A DNA stretch of 64,000 bases from Paraburkholderia aspalathi (lineage in GTDB: Bacteria > Pseudomonadota > Gammaproteobacteria > Burkholderiales > Burkholderiaceae): positions 62,001-126,000 of the forward strand of contig NZ_FPBH01000018.1 in assembly GCF_900116445.1 (NCBI RefSeq), written 5' to 3'. Shown here piece after piece: positions 1 to 9,305 of this stretch. Numbering within the stretch: the stretch's first letter is position 1; every line of letters starts with the position of its first letter. A program made the translations under genes and the position numbers. Below the pieces are notes generated by a model. It was not told the origin of the DNA. It saw nothing but the letters and a program-made list of their open reading frames with translations, and did not search any database.

Positions 1-1
1 G

Positions 2-553
2 AAGATCTACGACGCCCTGCGCGAGAAGCTGATCGCGAAGACGAAGTCGCTGATCATGGGCGATCCGAAGGACGAAAAGACCTTTGTCGGGCCGATGATC
101 TCCGAATCGGAGTCCAACCGTCTCGCCGGCTGGATGGAAAGCGCGGTGCAGGCGGGCGCGAAAATCGTCGCCGGCGGCAAGGTGGATGGCGCGATGTTCG
201 AGGCCACGCTGCTCGAAGGCGTGAAGCGCGACACCGACCTCTATCGCAAGGAAGCCTTCGGCCCGGTGGCGATTCTGGAGCGTTTCGACGATTTCGACGC
301 GGCGCTCGCTACTGTCAACGACAGCGACTTCGGCCTGCAAGCCGGCGTGTTCACTGATTCGCTCGCCCATGCGCATCGCGCGTGGGATCTGCTCGACGTG
401 GGCGGCGTGGTGATCAACGACGTGCCGTCGTTCCGGGTCGACAACATGCCGTATGGCGGCGTGAAAGATTCAGGGCTCGGGCGCGAAGGCGTGCGCTACG
501 CGATCGAGGATATGACCGAGATGCGCCTGATGGTGATGCGCGAGACGTGGTGA
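2..553 (+). CDS. Aldehyde dehydrogenase, C-terminal part (5' end outside window)
   Basis: This is the last 183 residues of an NAD(P)-dependent aldehyde dehydrogenase. The frame is open from base 2 and ends in TGA at 551-553. The EAFGPVA motif, the FDDFDAAL...NDSDFGLQAGVFT stretch and the closing PYGGVKDSGLGREG segment are the conserved C-terminal half of the ALDH superfamily. The catalytic Cys and the cofactor-binding Rossmann core lie upstream of the window, so substrate class cannot be assigned; succinate-semialdehyde, lactaldehyde or phosphonoacetaldehyde dehydrogenases are all possible. An internal ATG at 56 is not a credible start because homology continues upstream of it. Confidence 0.9.
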   Translation, partial: KIYDALREKLIAKTKSLIMGDPKDEKTFVGPMISESESNRLAGWMESAVQAGAKIVAGGKVDGAMFEATLLEGVKRDTDLYRKEAFGPVAILERFDDFDAALATVNDSDFGLQAGVFTDSLAHAHRAWDLLDVGGVVINDVPSFRVDNMPYGGVKDSGLGREGVRYAIEDMTEMRLMVMRETW

Positions 554-930
554 CGGGGTGGTGCGGCGGGTCGGGTTGAGCCGGACTGTCATGCATCTGT
601 CGCATGCGCGCACTACGCTGCCTGCGAAGCGTTCCGACCCTCGCAGGTCGCTTTCGGGGCCGGCACGGGCGGTCCGGCGAGCGGCTCGCCGCCCGGCTTT
701 CGCCGTCGTAAGCAGAAAGCCGGCAGATGCGCCATGAGTGTTTTTGCTGAAGTGCTACAATACCGGCCTTTCCGGCGGGTGTTTCCGCCGGCCGGAGCCG
801 GCCGCATTTTTCCCGTAATACTGACGGGTCCCGTGCGGAACGCCGTGGCTCCGCCTTCATCCTGATGCCCTCTGCGGTTCCGACCGCTGCCGCGCGCACC
901 GCGCCAAGCGCATTTTTAGCGAAAGCCACC
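554..930 (+). promoter_or_regulatory. rhlE upstream leader with extended -10 and GC-rich hairpin
   Basis: This 377-bp gap holds no convincing gene. It contains TGCTACAAT at 753-761, a good extended -10 (TACAAT, 5/6 to consensus, with upstream TG), but no clear -35. Shortly after it, CCGGCGG and CCGCCGG around 771-791 form a 7-bp stem with a 6-base loop, followed by a second GC-rich dyad and a short T run (ATTTTT) near 806-812. A transcript from this promoter would have a leader of roughly 160 nt before rhlE. An attenuator or cold-responsive leader is possible but is inference. Confidence 0.4.
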
Positions 931-2418
931 ATGTCCGACACAGCCGTCACGCCCAGTACTGCGACTTTTGATCAATTCGGTCTCGCGCCCGACATCCTGA
1001 AAGCCGTCAAAGAATCGGGCTACACCATCCCTACGCCGATCCAGGAGCAGGCGATTCCCGTCGTGCTGGCCGGCCGGGACATGATGGGCGCCGCGCAAAC
1101 CGGCACCGGCAAGACCGCGAGCTTCTCGCTGCCGATCATCCAGCGCTTGCTGCCGCAGGCCAGCACGAGTGCATCGCCCGCCCGCCATCCGGTGCGCGCG
1201 CTGATCCTCACGCCGACCCGCGAACTGGCCGACCAGGTGGCGGCGAACGTGCAGGCGTACGCGAAGCACACGGCGCTGCGCAGCGCCGTGGTGTTCGGCG
1301 GTGTCGATATGAATCCACAGTCCGAGCAACTGCGCCGCGGCGTCGAGATTCTGATCGCCACGCCAGGCCGTCTGCTCGATCACGTGCAACAGAAAACCGC
1401 CAATCTCGGCCAGGTGCAGATCCTCGTGCTCGACGAAGCCGACCGGATGCTCGACATGGGCTTCCTGCCGGATTTGCAGCGCATCCTGAACCTGCTGCCG
1501 AAGGAACGTCAGACGCTGCTGTTTTCGGCTACGTTCTCGGGCGAAATCAAGAAACTCGCCGCCACGTATCTGCGCGACCCGCAGACGATCGAAGTCGCGC
1601 GCAGCAATTCGACTGCAACCAATGTGACGCAGATCGTTTATGAAGTGGCCGAGGGCGACAAGACGGGCGCCGTCGTTAAGCTGATTCGCGACCGCGGCCT
1701 CAAGCAGGTCATCGTGTTCTGTAACAGCAAGATCGGCGCGAGCCGGCTGGCGCGGAGCCTGGAGCGCGACGGCGTGATCGCCACGGCGATTCACGGCGAC
1801 CGGACCCAGAATGAGCGGATGCAGGCTCTGGATGCGTTCAAGCGTGGCGAGATCGAGGCTTTGGTGGCGACGGACGTCGCTGCGCGCGGTTTGGACATTG
1901 CCGAGCTGCCCGCCGTGATCAACTTCGATCTGCCGTTCAATGCGGAAGACTATGTACACCGGATTGGCCGTACCGGGCGTGCTGGGGCGTCCGGCGATGC
2001 GTTGTCGCTGTGCAGCCCGAATGAGCGCAAGCAGCTTGCCGATATCGAGAAGCTGATCAAGCGGCCTTTGGAAGTGCAACACCTGACCGTCGATACGCCG
2101 GTGCGGCACCACCATGAAGAGCGTCCGCCGCGGCGCGAGCGCGTGGATGGCCGTGCAGAGGGCCGTGACGAGCGGGGCGGTCGCCGGCGTTCGGGGGCTT
2201 CGTCCTCGGGATCGTTCGATCGGCCGCATCATCATCGTGCGCAGCCTGTGGATGATTTTTTCCTCAAGCCTTATGAGCCTTCGGCGGCTTCGGTGAGGAA
2301 GGTTGAGGAGGCGGCTGCCTCGTCTGCTGCGGCTCCGCAGAAGTCGACTTCCAAGCAGCCGTTGGCTGCGTTGCTCGGTGGGTTTGGGATGCCGAGGAAG
2401 TCGCCGTCGTCGACCTGA
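931..2418 (+). CDS. rhlE: DEAD-box ATP-dependent RNA helicase RhlE
   Basis: A 495-residue DEAD-box helicase that remodels RNA duplexes, in bacteria mainly in RNA turnover and ribosome assembly in the cold. Visible motifs in order are the Q motif (FDQFGL...TPIQEQAIP), Walker A AQTGTGKT, PTRELA, TPGR, DEAD (VLDEADRMLDMGF), SAT, then the second RecA lobe with ARGLD and HRIGRTGRAG. The last 110 residues are low-complexity, rich in Arg/His/Gly and then Ser/Ala, typical of RhlE tails that bind RNA. I start at 931 (MSDTAV) because the frame upstream, from 865, lacks family similarity; GAAAG upstream is only a weak ribosome site. Confidence 0.93.
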   Translation: MSDTAVTPSTATFDQFGLAPDILKAVKESGYTIPTPIQEQAIPVVLAGRDMMGAAQTGTGKTASFSLPIIQRLLPQASTSASPARHPVRALILTPTRELADQVAANVQAYAKHTALRSAVVFGGVDMNPQSEQLRRGVEILIATPGRLLDHVQQKTANLGQVQILVLDEADRMLDMGFLPDLQRILNLLPKERQTLLFSATFSGEIKKLAATYLRDPQTIEVARSNSTATNVTQIVYEVAEGDKTGAVVKLIRDRGLKQVIVFCNSKIGASRLARSLERDGVIATAIHGDRTQNERMQALDAFKRGEIEALVATDVAARGLDIAELPAVINFDLPFNAEDYVHRIGRTGRAGASGDALSLCSPNERKQLADIEKLIKRPLEVQHLTVDTPVRHHHEERPPRRERVDGRAEGRDERGGRRRSGASSSGSFDRPHHHRAQPVDDFFLKPYEPSAASVRKVEEAAASSAAAPQKSTSKQPLAALLGGFGMPRKSPSST

Positions 2419-2523
2419 TTGCTGACTCTTTGCTTGGGTTTGTTGTTTTTAGCGTTTCTCTTCTGAGCGGTTCACCGGCGCTGCCTCTGTTCGGGGCGGC
2501 CGCTACGGCCCGCCGCCATCACA

Positions 2524-3408
2524 TCACAGTTGCACGCCCGTGCGCTGCGCCCATGCTGCCGTCGCGGCAGCATAAAAGCCCTCTAGCGTTGTATACCCGG
2601 TCCCGTCTAGTTCAAGACCCAGATGACGCGCAGCTGCGCTCAGCGTTTCAAGCGGTTTGTCATTGTCCAATGCCGTTGCGCCGTTTTGCTTGCTGAGCTT
2701 TTCGCCCTGATCGTTCGTGACCACCGGTACGTGCAGATACTCGGGGGTCGGCACGCCGAGGCAACGCTGCAGGTAGATCTGTCGCGCTGTTGAATCCATC
2801 AAGTCCGCGCCGCGCACGATGTGAGTAATCCCCGCGTCAGCATCGTCGACCACCACCGCCAGCTGGTATGCCCACTGATCGTCAGCGCGTCTCAGCACGA
2901 AGTCGCCGACCTCGGTGGCCAGGTTCTGCGTCTGCTTGCCCTGCCAGCGGTCCTCGAATGTGATCACCGCCGCGTCGCCGTCGGGCACGCGCAGGCGCCA
3001 TGCGCGCGCTGGTTTGCCATGCAGGCCGCTGCGGCAGGTACCGGGGTAGGCAAGCGTGGTGTTGCGCGCGTGGACATGCAGCAGCGAGTCGGCAATCTCT
3101 TTGCGCGTGCAGCCGCATGGATAGACTAGGCCGACGGCCTTCAATTGCGCCAGCGCTTCCTGATAGCGGGCAATACGGTCGCTTTGCCAGACGGGTGGCT
3201 CGTCTGCGTGCATGCCGAAATGCTCGAGGGTCGACAGAATCTCCTCGGCCGCGCCTGGGACGGTGCGAGGCCCGTCGATGTCTTCGATCCGCAGCAGCCA
3301 CGCACCGCCATGCGCGCGTGCGTCCAGCCAGCTTGCGAGCGCGCTCACCAGTGAGCCGAAATGCAAGGGCCCGGTAGGCGACGGCGCGAAGCGTCCACGA
3401 TAGGTCAT
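2524..3408 (-). CDS. gluQ: Glutamyl-Q tRNA(Asp) synthetase
   Basis: A 294-residue paralogue of the glutamyl-tRNA synthetase catalytic domain, lacking the anticodon-binding half. The family charges glutamate onto queuosine 34 of tRNA(Asp). Signature features are [15 protein letters not shown] (HIGH-type motif) at the N-terminus, the IEDID segment, a Cys pair in YPCGCTRKE with a further downstream Cys forming the zinc site, and KLSKQN as the KMSKS-like loop. Start at 3408 (MTYRGRF) fits family length; an in-frame ATG at 3474 would add 22 residues without similarity. It sits downstream of trhO on the same strand, so two tRNA-wobble modifiers are neighbours. Confidence 0.93.
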   Translation of the reverse strand: MTYRGRFAPSPTGPLHFGSLVSALASWLDARAHGGAWLLRIEDIDGPRTVPGAAEEILSTLEHFGMHADEPPVWQSDRIARYQEALAQLKAVGLVYPCGCTRKEIADSLLHVHARNTTLAYPGTCRSGLHGKPARAWRLRVPDGDAAVITFEDRWQGKQTQNLATEVGDFVLRRADDQWAYQLAVVVDDADAGITHIVRGADLMDSTARQIYLQRCLGVPTPEYLHVPVVTNDQGEKLSKQNGATALDNDKPLETLSAAARHLGLELDGTGYTTLEGFYAAATAAWAQRTGVQL

Positions 3409-3535
3409 GGGTTCGATGGGTGTGCTGATGCGCAAAGACGAAGAGCAACTGAAGGACCCATGCCGCTCAGCCATGAATCCGTATGGGGGCGGCGGGCCGC
3501 AACGTGAAGACGCCCGCCCGCTGCAATCGCCCGCA

Positions 3536-4399
3536 TCACGCGGCGTGCGCCGCCTTGCCGTCCGGATGGCATTCCGGACACGTCTTGCCCGCCACGTACA
3601 TCGGCGATTTTTGCGCTTCGGGTGGCACCACCGCGCGGCAGCCGAAGCATTGCACGGTTGCAGTGGGCTCCAGTTGCGGATTCAGCGCGGTACGGTAGTC
3701 GAATACGAAGCAGTCGCCGTGATAGTGCGCGCCGCCGACTTCCTCGAAATACTTCAGGATGCCGCCTTCGAGCTGGTACACGTTCTCGATGCCGACTTCC
3801 TTCATGTGGATCGCCGCCTTCTCGCAGCGGATCCCGCCTGTGCAGAACGACACGACCGTCTTGCCTTCCAGATCGGCGCGGTTTTGTTCGATCACTTCCG
3901 GAAACTCGCTGAATTTCGTAATGCGGTAGTCGAGCGCGTCATCGAACGTGCCGACGTCCACTTCGAATGCATTGCGTGTGTCCAGCATCACGACGGGGCG
4001 GCCTTCGTCGTCATGGCCGCGGTCGAGCCAGCTTTTCAGCGTGGGGGCGTCGACAAACGGCGCGCGGCCAAGCTCCGGCCGGATGGCCGGCTTTTTCATC
4101 GTGATGATCTCGCGCTTGAGCTTGACCAGCATGCGGGTGAACGGCTGCTTGTCCGACAGGCTTTCCTTGAACTGCAGATTGACGAATTTGCCATCAAACA
4201 GCGCGTCGTGACGGATGTAGTCGATGAACGCGTCTGTGGCTTCGCGCGTGCCGGCGACGAACAGGTTGATGCCTTCCGGCGCCAGCAGGATGGTGCCGCG
4301 CAAGCCGAGCGTATTACAGCGCTCCGTAACGAACGGGCGCCATGCGGCGGTGTCTTCGATGGTCGCGAAATGATACGCGGCGAGATTGACGATACTCAT
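3536..4399 (-). CDS. trhO: tRNA uridine(34) hydroxylase TrhO (rhodanese-like)
   Basis: A 287-residue rhodanese-family protein (formerly YceA/UPF0176). Known members hydroxylate U34 of certain tRNAs to 5-hydroxyuridine using oxygen. The sequence has an N-terminal ferredoxin-like part with APEGIN, a rhodanese domain with the active loop [10 protein letters not shown] near residue 180, and a C-terminal Cys cluster (CFGCRAVV... CPECH) that looks like a metal site. Start at 4399 ([11 protein letters not shown]) matches the family; the frame extends 21 codons further upstream without similarity. It lies 127 bp upstream of gluQ and diverges from dnaE. Confidence 0.93.
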   Translation of the reverse strand: MSIVNLAAYHFATIEDTAAWRPFVTERCNTLGLRGTILLAPEGINLFVAGTREATDAFIDYIRHDALFDGKFVNLQFKESLSDKQPFTRMLVKLKREIITMKKPAIRPELGRAPFVDAPTLKSWLDRGHDDEGRPVVMLDTRNAFEVDVGTFDDALDYRITKFSEFPEVIEQNRADLEGKTVVSFCTGGIRCEKAAIHMKEVGIENVYQLEGGILKYFEEVGGAHYHGDCFVFDYRTALNPQLEPTATVQCFGCRAVVPPEAQKSPMYVAGKTCPECHPDGKAAHAA

Positions 4400-4670
4400 G
4401 TGTGTCCAGCGGTAAGAAGTGGCGGCGCGGAAAACGGGGCGCATTGAAACGCCCGCATTCAAACTCCATGCGGCGCGGCCACGTCGAAAAGGGCGAAACC
4501 CGTATTATCCCTCAAGCTGGCGCTTTGGCCGACTCGGCCGAATGGCCAACCCTTTGCGGCAGCGCAAATCGCCTGCACAACGCCGGTGTACGGCGCGCTC
4601 GCGTTTCTGTCCTAAGCTGAACGGCTAACGCGCGGTTTTGGCCTGAAAACTCCGGAAGGGTGGAGTTACA

Positions 4671-7600
4671 ATGTCGCCCATGTCAGATCCCCGCTTCGTT
4701 CATCTTCGCGTCCACTCCGAATTCTCGATTGCCGACGGCATCGTGCGTCTTGACGACATCGTCAAGGCCGCCGCCAAAGACGGTCAGGGTGCGCTCGCCC
4801 TCACCGACCTCGGCAACGCGTTCGGTCTCGTCCGTTTCTACAAGGAAGCCCGCGGCAAAGGGGTCAAACCCATTGCCGGCTGCGATGTCTGGATCACCAA
4901 TCCTGACGACCGCGAAAAGCCTTCCCGTTTGCTGCTGCTGGTCAAGAATCGGCGCGGCTATCTGAATCTGTGCGAGCTGCTCAGCAAGGCATCGCTCACC
5001 AACCAGTATCGCGGCCGCGCGGAAATCGAAGCCGGTTGGCTCGAATCCGGCCTGGGCGAAGGCCTGCTCGCGTTGTCGGGCGCGCAACAGGGCGACGTCG
5101 CCCTCGCGCTCGCGGCCGGGAACGAAGAAGCGGCCAAACGCAACGCATTGCATTGGGCGAAGGTTTTCCCCGGTGGCTTCTATATCGAACTGCAACGCTG
5201 CGGTCAGCCGGGCGGCGAGCAATACGTGCAGCAGGCGGTTGCGCTCGCGGCGTCGCTGAAATTGCCGGTGGTGGCTACGCACCCCATGCAGTTCATGACG
5301 CCGGACGACTTCACCGCGCACGAAGCGCGCGTGTGTATTTCGGAAGGCGACATCCTGGCGAATCCGCGCCGCTCTAAGCGCTTTACGTCCGAGCAGTATT
5401 TCCGCACGCAGGAAGAAATGGCGGAGCTGTTCGCGGACTTGCCGTCGGCGCTCGCCAATAGTGTCGAAATCGCCAAGCGCTGCAACCTGACGCTTGAACT
5501 CGGCAAACCGAAGCTGCCGCTCTTTCCGACGCCCGACGGCATGTCGCTCGACGACTACCTCGTGCAATTGTCAAAAGAAGGCCTCGAAAAGCGTCTCGAA
5601 CAGTTGTATCCGGATGCGGCCGAGCGCGAGGCGCAGCGCGAGACGTACTACCAGCGCCTCGAATTCGAGTGCGGCACGATCATCAAGATGGGCTTTCCTG
5701 GCTACTTCCTGATCGTTGCGGACTTTATCAACTGGGCCAAGAACAACGGCGTGCCGGTCGGTCCGGGCCGGGGCTCGGGTGCAGGTTCGCTGGTCGCGTA
5801 TGCGCTCGGTGTGACCGACCTCGATCCTCTGCGCTACAACCTGCTGTTTGAACGTTTCCTGAATCCGGAACGCGTGTCGATGCCCGACTTCGACATCGAC
5901 TTCTGCCAGCACGGCCGCGACCGTGTGATTCAGTACGTGAAAGAGAAGTACGGTGCGGACGCGGTGTCGCAGATCGCCACCTTCGGCACGATGGCGGCGA
6001 AAGCGGCGGTGCGCGACATCGGCCGCGTGCTCGATCTCGGCTATATGTTCACGGACGGCATCGCCAAGCTGATTCCGTTCAAGCCGGGCAAGCACGTCAC
6101 CATCGCCGACGCGATGAAGGAAGAGCCGCTCTTGCAGGAGCGCTTCGATAACGAAGACGAAGTGCATCAGCTGCTCGAACTCGCGCAACGCGTGGAAGGT
6201 CTCACGCGTAACGTCGGCATGCACGCCGGCGGTGTGCTGATCGCGCCCGGCAAGTTGACCGATTTCTGCCCGCTCTATACGCAGGGCGATGAAAGCGGCG
6301 TCGTGAGCCAGTACGACAAGGATGACGTCGAAGCCGTCGGCCTCGTGAAGTTCGACTTTTTGGGCCTCACCACGCTGACCATTCTGGACTGGGCCGAGCG
6401 CTATATCCGCCGGCTCGATCCGTCGAAGAAAGACTGGTCGCTCGCGCAGGTCCCGCTCGACGACGCTGCGTCGTTCTCGATCCTGAAGAAGGCGAATACG
6501 GTCGCCGTGTTCCAGCTGGAAAGCCGCGGCATGCAAGGCATGCTGAAAGACGCGCAGCCTGACCGCTTCGAGGACATCATCGCGCTGGTCGCGTTGTACC
6601 GTCCGGGCCCAATGGACCTGATCCCGAGCTTCTGCGCGCGTAAGCACGGCCGCGAGGTGGTGGAGTATCCGGATCCGCGCGTTGAATCTGTTCTGAAAGA
6701 GACCTACGGCATCATGGTCTACCAGGAGCAGGTGATGCAGATGGCGCAGATCATCGGCGGCTACTCGCTCGGTGGCGCCGACTTGCTGCGTCGCGCGATG
6801 GGTAAGAAGAAGGCCGAGGAAATGGCCGAGCACCGCGAGCTGTTCCGCCAGGGCGCCGCGAAGAACGGGCTGGCCGGCGAGAAAGCGGACGAAATCTTCG
6901 ACTTGATGGAGAAGTTCGCGGGCTACGGCTTCAACAAGTCGCACGCGGCGGCGTATGCGCTGCTTGCGTACTACACCGCATGGCTGAAGGCGCACCATCC
7001 GGCGGAATTTATGGCGGCGAATATGTCGCTCGCCATGGACGACACGGACAAGGTCAAGATCCTGTTCGAGGACTGCCTCACGAACAAGATGGCCGTGCTG
7101 CCGCCGGACGTCAATCTGTCGGCATACCGTTTTGAGCCGGTCGCGGAAGCGGACGGCAAGCGCTCGAAAACGATCCGCTACGGACTCGGCGCGATCAAGG
7201 GCAGCGGCCAGAACGCGATCGAAGAAATCATCCGCGCACGCGAAGAAGGTCCGTTTATCGACATCTTCGACTTCTGCAACCGGGTCGACCGCCGGATCGT
7301 CAACCGCCGCACGGTGGAAGCATTGATCCGCGCCGGGGCGTTCGACACGCTGCATGCGAATCGCGCACAGCTGATCGCCTCGGTCTCGCTGGCCATGGAA
7401 GCGGCCGAGCAGGCAAGCGCCAATGCGATGCAGGCGGGCCTGTTCGATATGGGCGATGCGCCGTCGCAAGGTCACGAACTGGTCGACGAGCCGGAATGGC
7501 CGGAAAAGAAGAAGTTGCAGGAAGAGAAGGCGGCGCTCGGCTTCTACCTGTCGGGCCATCTGTTCGATGCCTACAAAGATGAAGTGCGCCGTTTCGTGCG

Positions 7601-8246
7601 TCAGAAGATCGGCGAATTGAAGGAAGGGCGCGACAAGCTAGTCGCTGGCGTGATCGCGTCGCTGCGCACGCAGATGACCCAGCGCGGCAAGATGTTGATC
7701 GCGCTGCTCGACGACGGCACCGGTCAATGCGAAGTGACTGTCTTCAACGAGACCTTTGAAGCGCACAAACAGCTGTTCAAGGAAGACGAATTACTGGTGG
7801 TGCAGGGCCAGGCGCGTAACGACGCATTCACCGGCGGCATCCGTTTCACGGTCGACACGGTGATGGACCTCGGCCGCGCGCGTTGCCGTTACGCGGAAGC
7901 CGTAAAGGTGCAAATGAACGGCAATGCGGACGCGTTGGCGTTGCGGCGCGTGCTCGAAGCGCATAGCGCGGGTAAAGACGAGCCGCAAGCTGCGCCGGCG
8001 CCGGCGGCGTCATCGCGGGGTGGCAATGGCGGCGGCGGTGGCCGCAACGGCGGCGGTTATGGCGGCGGTGGCCAGCGTCAGGCTGTGCAGATTCCGAACG
8101 GCCTCGCCGTGCAGGTGGTCTATCGCAGCGAAAACGCGCAAGGCGAAATGCGTCTGGGCGACGCGTGGCGCGTGAAGCCGACTGACGAACTGCTCGCGGC
8201 ATTGCGCGGCGAGTTTGCCGGAAGCTCGATCGAAATCGTTTATTGA
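4671..8246 (+). CDS. dnaE: DNA polymerase III subunit alpha
   Basis: A 1191-residue replicative polymerase, the catalytic subunit of the Pol III core. It begins with a PHP domain (FVHLRVHSEFSIADG), then the C-family polymerase core with the catalytic aspartates in PDFDIDF (residues 405-411) and the GPGRGSGAGSLVAYALG loop, helix-hairpin-helix elements, and a C-terminal OB-fold (around residues 990-1080). Between the OB fold and the tail is a Gly/Asn-rich linker (about residues 1117-1136) not present in the E. coli enzyme. GGGTGGAG about 8 nt upstream supports the ATG at 4671; a second in-frame ATG is at 4680. Confidence 0.97.
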   Translation: MSPMSDPRFVHLRVHSEFSIADGIVRLDDIVKAAAKDGQGALALTDLGNAFGLVRFYKEARGKGVKPIAGCDVWITNPDDREKPSRLLLLVKNRRGYLNLCELLSKASLTNQYRGRAEIEAGWLESGLGEGLLALSGAQQGDVALALAAGNEEAAKRNALHWAKVFPGGFYIELQRCGQPGGEQYVQQAVALAASLKLPVVATHPMQFMTPDDFTAHEARVCISEGDILANPRRSKRFTSEQYFRTQEEMAELFADLPSALANSVEIAKRCNLTLELGKPKLPLFPTPDGMSLDDYLVQLSKEGLEKRLEQLYPDAAEREAQRETYYQRLEFECGTIIKMGFPGYFLIVADFINWAKNNGVPVGPGRGSGAGSLVAYALGVTDLDPLRYNLLFERFLNPERVSMPDFDIDFCQHGRDRVIQYVKEKYGADAVSQIATFGTMAAKAAVRDIGRVLDLGYMFTDGIAKLIPFKPGKHVTIADAMKEEPLLQERFDNEDEVHQLLELAQRVEGLTRNVGMHAGGVLIAPGKLTDFCPLYTQGDESGVVSQYDKDDVEAVGLVKFDFLGLTTLTILDWAERYIRRLDPSKKDWSLAQVPLDDAASFSILKKANTVAVFQLESRGMQGMLKDAQPDRFEDIIALVALYRPGPMDLIPSFCARKHGREVVEYPDPRVESVLKETYGIMVYQEQVMQMAQIIGGYSLGGADLLRRAMGKKKAEEMAEHRELFRQGAAKNGLAGEKADEIFDLMEKFAGYGFNKSHAAAYALLAYYTAWLKAHHPAEFMAANMSLAMDDTDKVKILFEDCLTNKMAVLPPDVNLSAYRFEPVAEADGKRSKTIRYGLGAIKGSGQNAIEEIIRAREEGPFIDIFDFCNRVDRRIVNRRTVEALIRAGAFDTLHANRAQLIASVSLAMEAAEQASANAMQAGLFDMGDAPSQGHELVDEPEWPEKKKLQEEKAALGFYLSGHLFDAYKDEVRRFVRQKIGELKEGRDKLVAGVIASLRTQMTQRGKMLIALLDDGTGQCEVTVFNETFEAHKQLFKEDELLVVQGQARNDAFTGGIRFTVDTVMDLGRARCRYAEAVKVQMNGNADALALRRVLEAHSAGKDEPQAAPAPAASSRGGNGGGGGRNGGGYGGGGQRQAVQIPNGLAVQVVYRSENAQGEMRLGDAWRVKPTDELLAALRGEFAGSSIEIVY

Positions 8247-8304
8247 TGTCTGGTTGGGCCGCGCGGTTGCGTGGGCGTGGGCTAACCGTTGGCGAGCCGC
8301 AGCG

Positions 8305-9066
8305 CTAGCGCCGCGTCTGCTCCCCCATCCGCGCCAGCTTCAAAAACCGGTAGTACACCGTTTCGGCGTTGAACACCGCGATCATAAAACCCGCGCGGCC
8401 GTCGAGAAATCCACGCCGCAGCACATAGGTCCGCACGAACGCCCACGCTCCGCGCCCGAGCGCCTTGCCAAAACTGCCGCGCTGGCCGGCTGCGTGACGT
8501 TGCTGCGCACCCGCTGTCGAATACGCGTCGAGCTTGCGCAATACGCCTTCGAAGTCCTCGTAGGAGTAGTGCATCAACTTGCCGGTCAGGCGCTGCGACG
8601 GCGTGTCGAACACCAGGCGCTCGTGCACGAGGTCGCCGGAGAAACGCGCGGCGCCACGTTTGAACAGGCGCGGAATCCAGTCCGGATACCAGCCGCTGTG
8701 ATGAATCCAGTGGCCGCAAAAGCTCGACAACCGGTCCACCGCGTAGACATCGGCGGTGGGCGCGGCCAGCGCCGCACGGATCGCCGCCGCCAGTTCCGGC
8801 GTGACGATTTCGTCGGCGTCGATCGAGAGAATCCAGCTGGTGGTCAGCGCGTCCACGGCGCGGTTTTTTTGCGGACCGAAGCCCGGCCAGTCGGTTTGCT
8901 CCAGCACGCGCGCACCGTGCGCCCGGGCGATCTCGGCGGTACCGTCGGTGCTGCCGCCGTCGATCACGACGATCTGATCGGCGAAGGCCACGGCCTGCAG
9001 GCATTCGGCCAGTCGCGCCGCCGCGTTTTTGGTGATGATGGCGACGCCGAGGGTGGTTTCTTGCAT
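8305..9066 (-). CDS. waaE: Glycosyltransferase family 2, WaaE/KdtX-like LPS core transferase
   Basis: A 253-residue GT2 enzyme with a GT-A fold. The N-terminus LGVAIITKNAAARLAECL and the IDGGSTDGT and SIDADEIVTPEL segments (nucleotide-sugar and metal binding, DxD) match the WaaE/KdtX group that adds glucose to inner-core heptose. The C-terminus is basic with a predicted amphipathic/membrane-associated stretch (AFVRTYVLRRGFLDGRAGFMIAVFNAE). Start at 9066 (MQETTLG) is chosen because upstream residues to 9192 are low-complexity. It is divergent from msbA, in keeping with an LPS locus. The exact sugar donor and acceptor are inferred. Confidence 0.82.
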   Translation of the reverse strand: MQETTLGVAIITKNAAARLAECLQAVAFADQIVVIDGGSTDGTAEIARAHGARVLEQTDWPGFGPQKNRAVDALTTSWILSIDADEIVTPELAAAIRAALAAPTADVYAVDRLSSFCGHWIHHSGWYPDWIPRLFKRGAARFSGDLVHERLVFDTPSQRLTGKLMHYSYEDFEGVLRKLDAYSTAGAQQRHAAGQRGSFGKALGRGAWAFVRTYVLRRGFLDGRAGFMIAVFNAETVYYRFLKLARMGEQTRR

Positions 9067-9223
9067 ACCTGAATTGCGTGGAGGGTGCAGGGTGGCGAAA
9101 TGGGTCGCGCAAGTATACACAGCGCGCGGTGGCCGTGGCCGGACACGGCCGCCGGCGGCTGGCGACCCGTGAATCCGGTCGAATCTGGCCAATTCACACT
9201 ACCGGCCGTGCAATCCGCAACCG

Positions 9224-9233
9224 TTTACAATGC
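9224..9233 (+). promoter_or_regulatory. Possible -10 region upstream of msbA
   Basis: TTTACAATGC includes TACAAT at 9226-9231 (5/6 to TATAAT), about 75 bp before the msbA start. No -35 at the right spacing is visible, so the call is weak. Confidence 0.25.
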
Positions 9234-9305
9234 CGTATTTAATTTTACGTGCAGCGGGCATTCCGCCCGCCGCACGGATGCTGTCCCGCATTCCCAGAGG
9301 ATTCC

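Noticed and set aside
5571-7559. A 662-codon open frame antisense to dnaE
   Set aside because: It lies wholly inside dnaE, is rich in Arg, His and Val and has no motif; antisense frames of this kind are common at high GC3.
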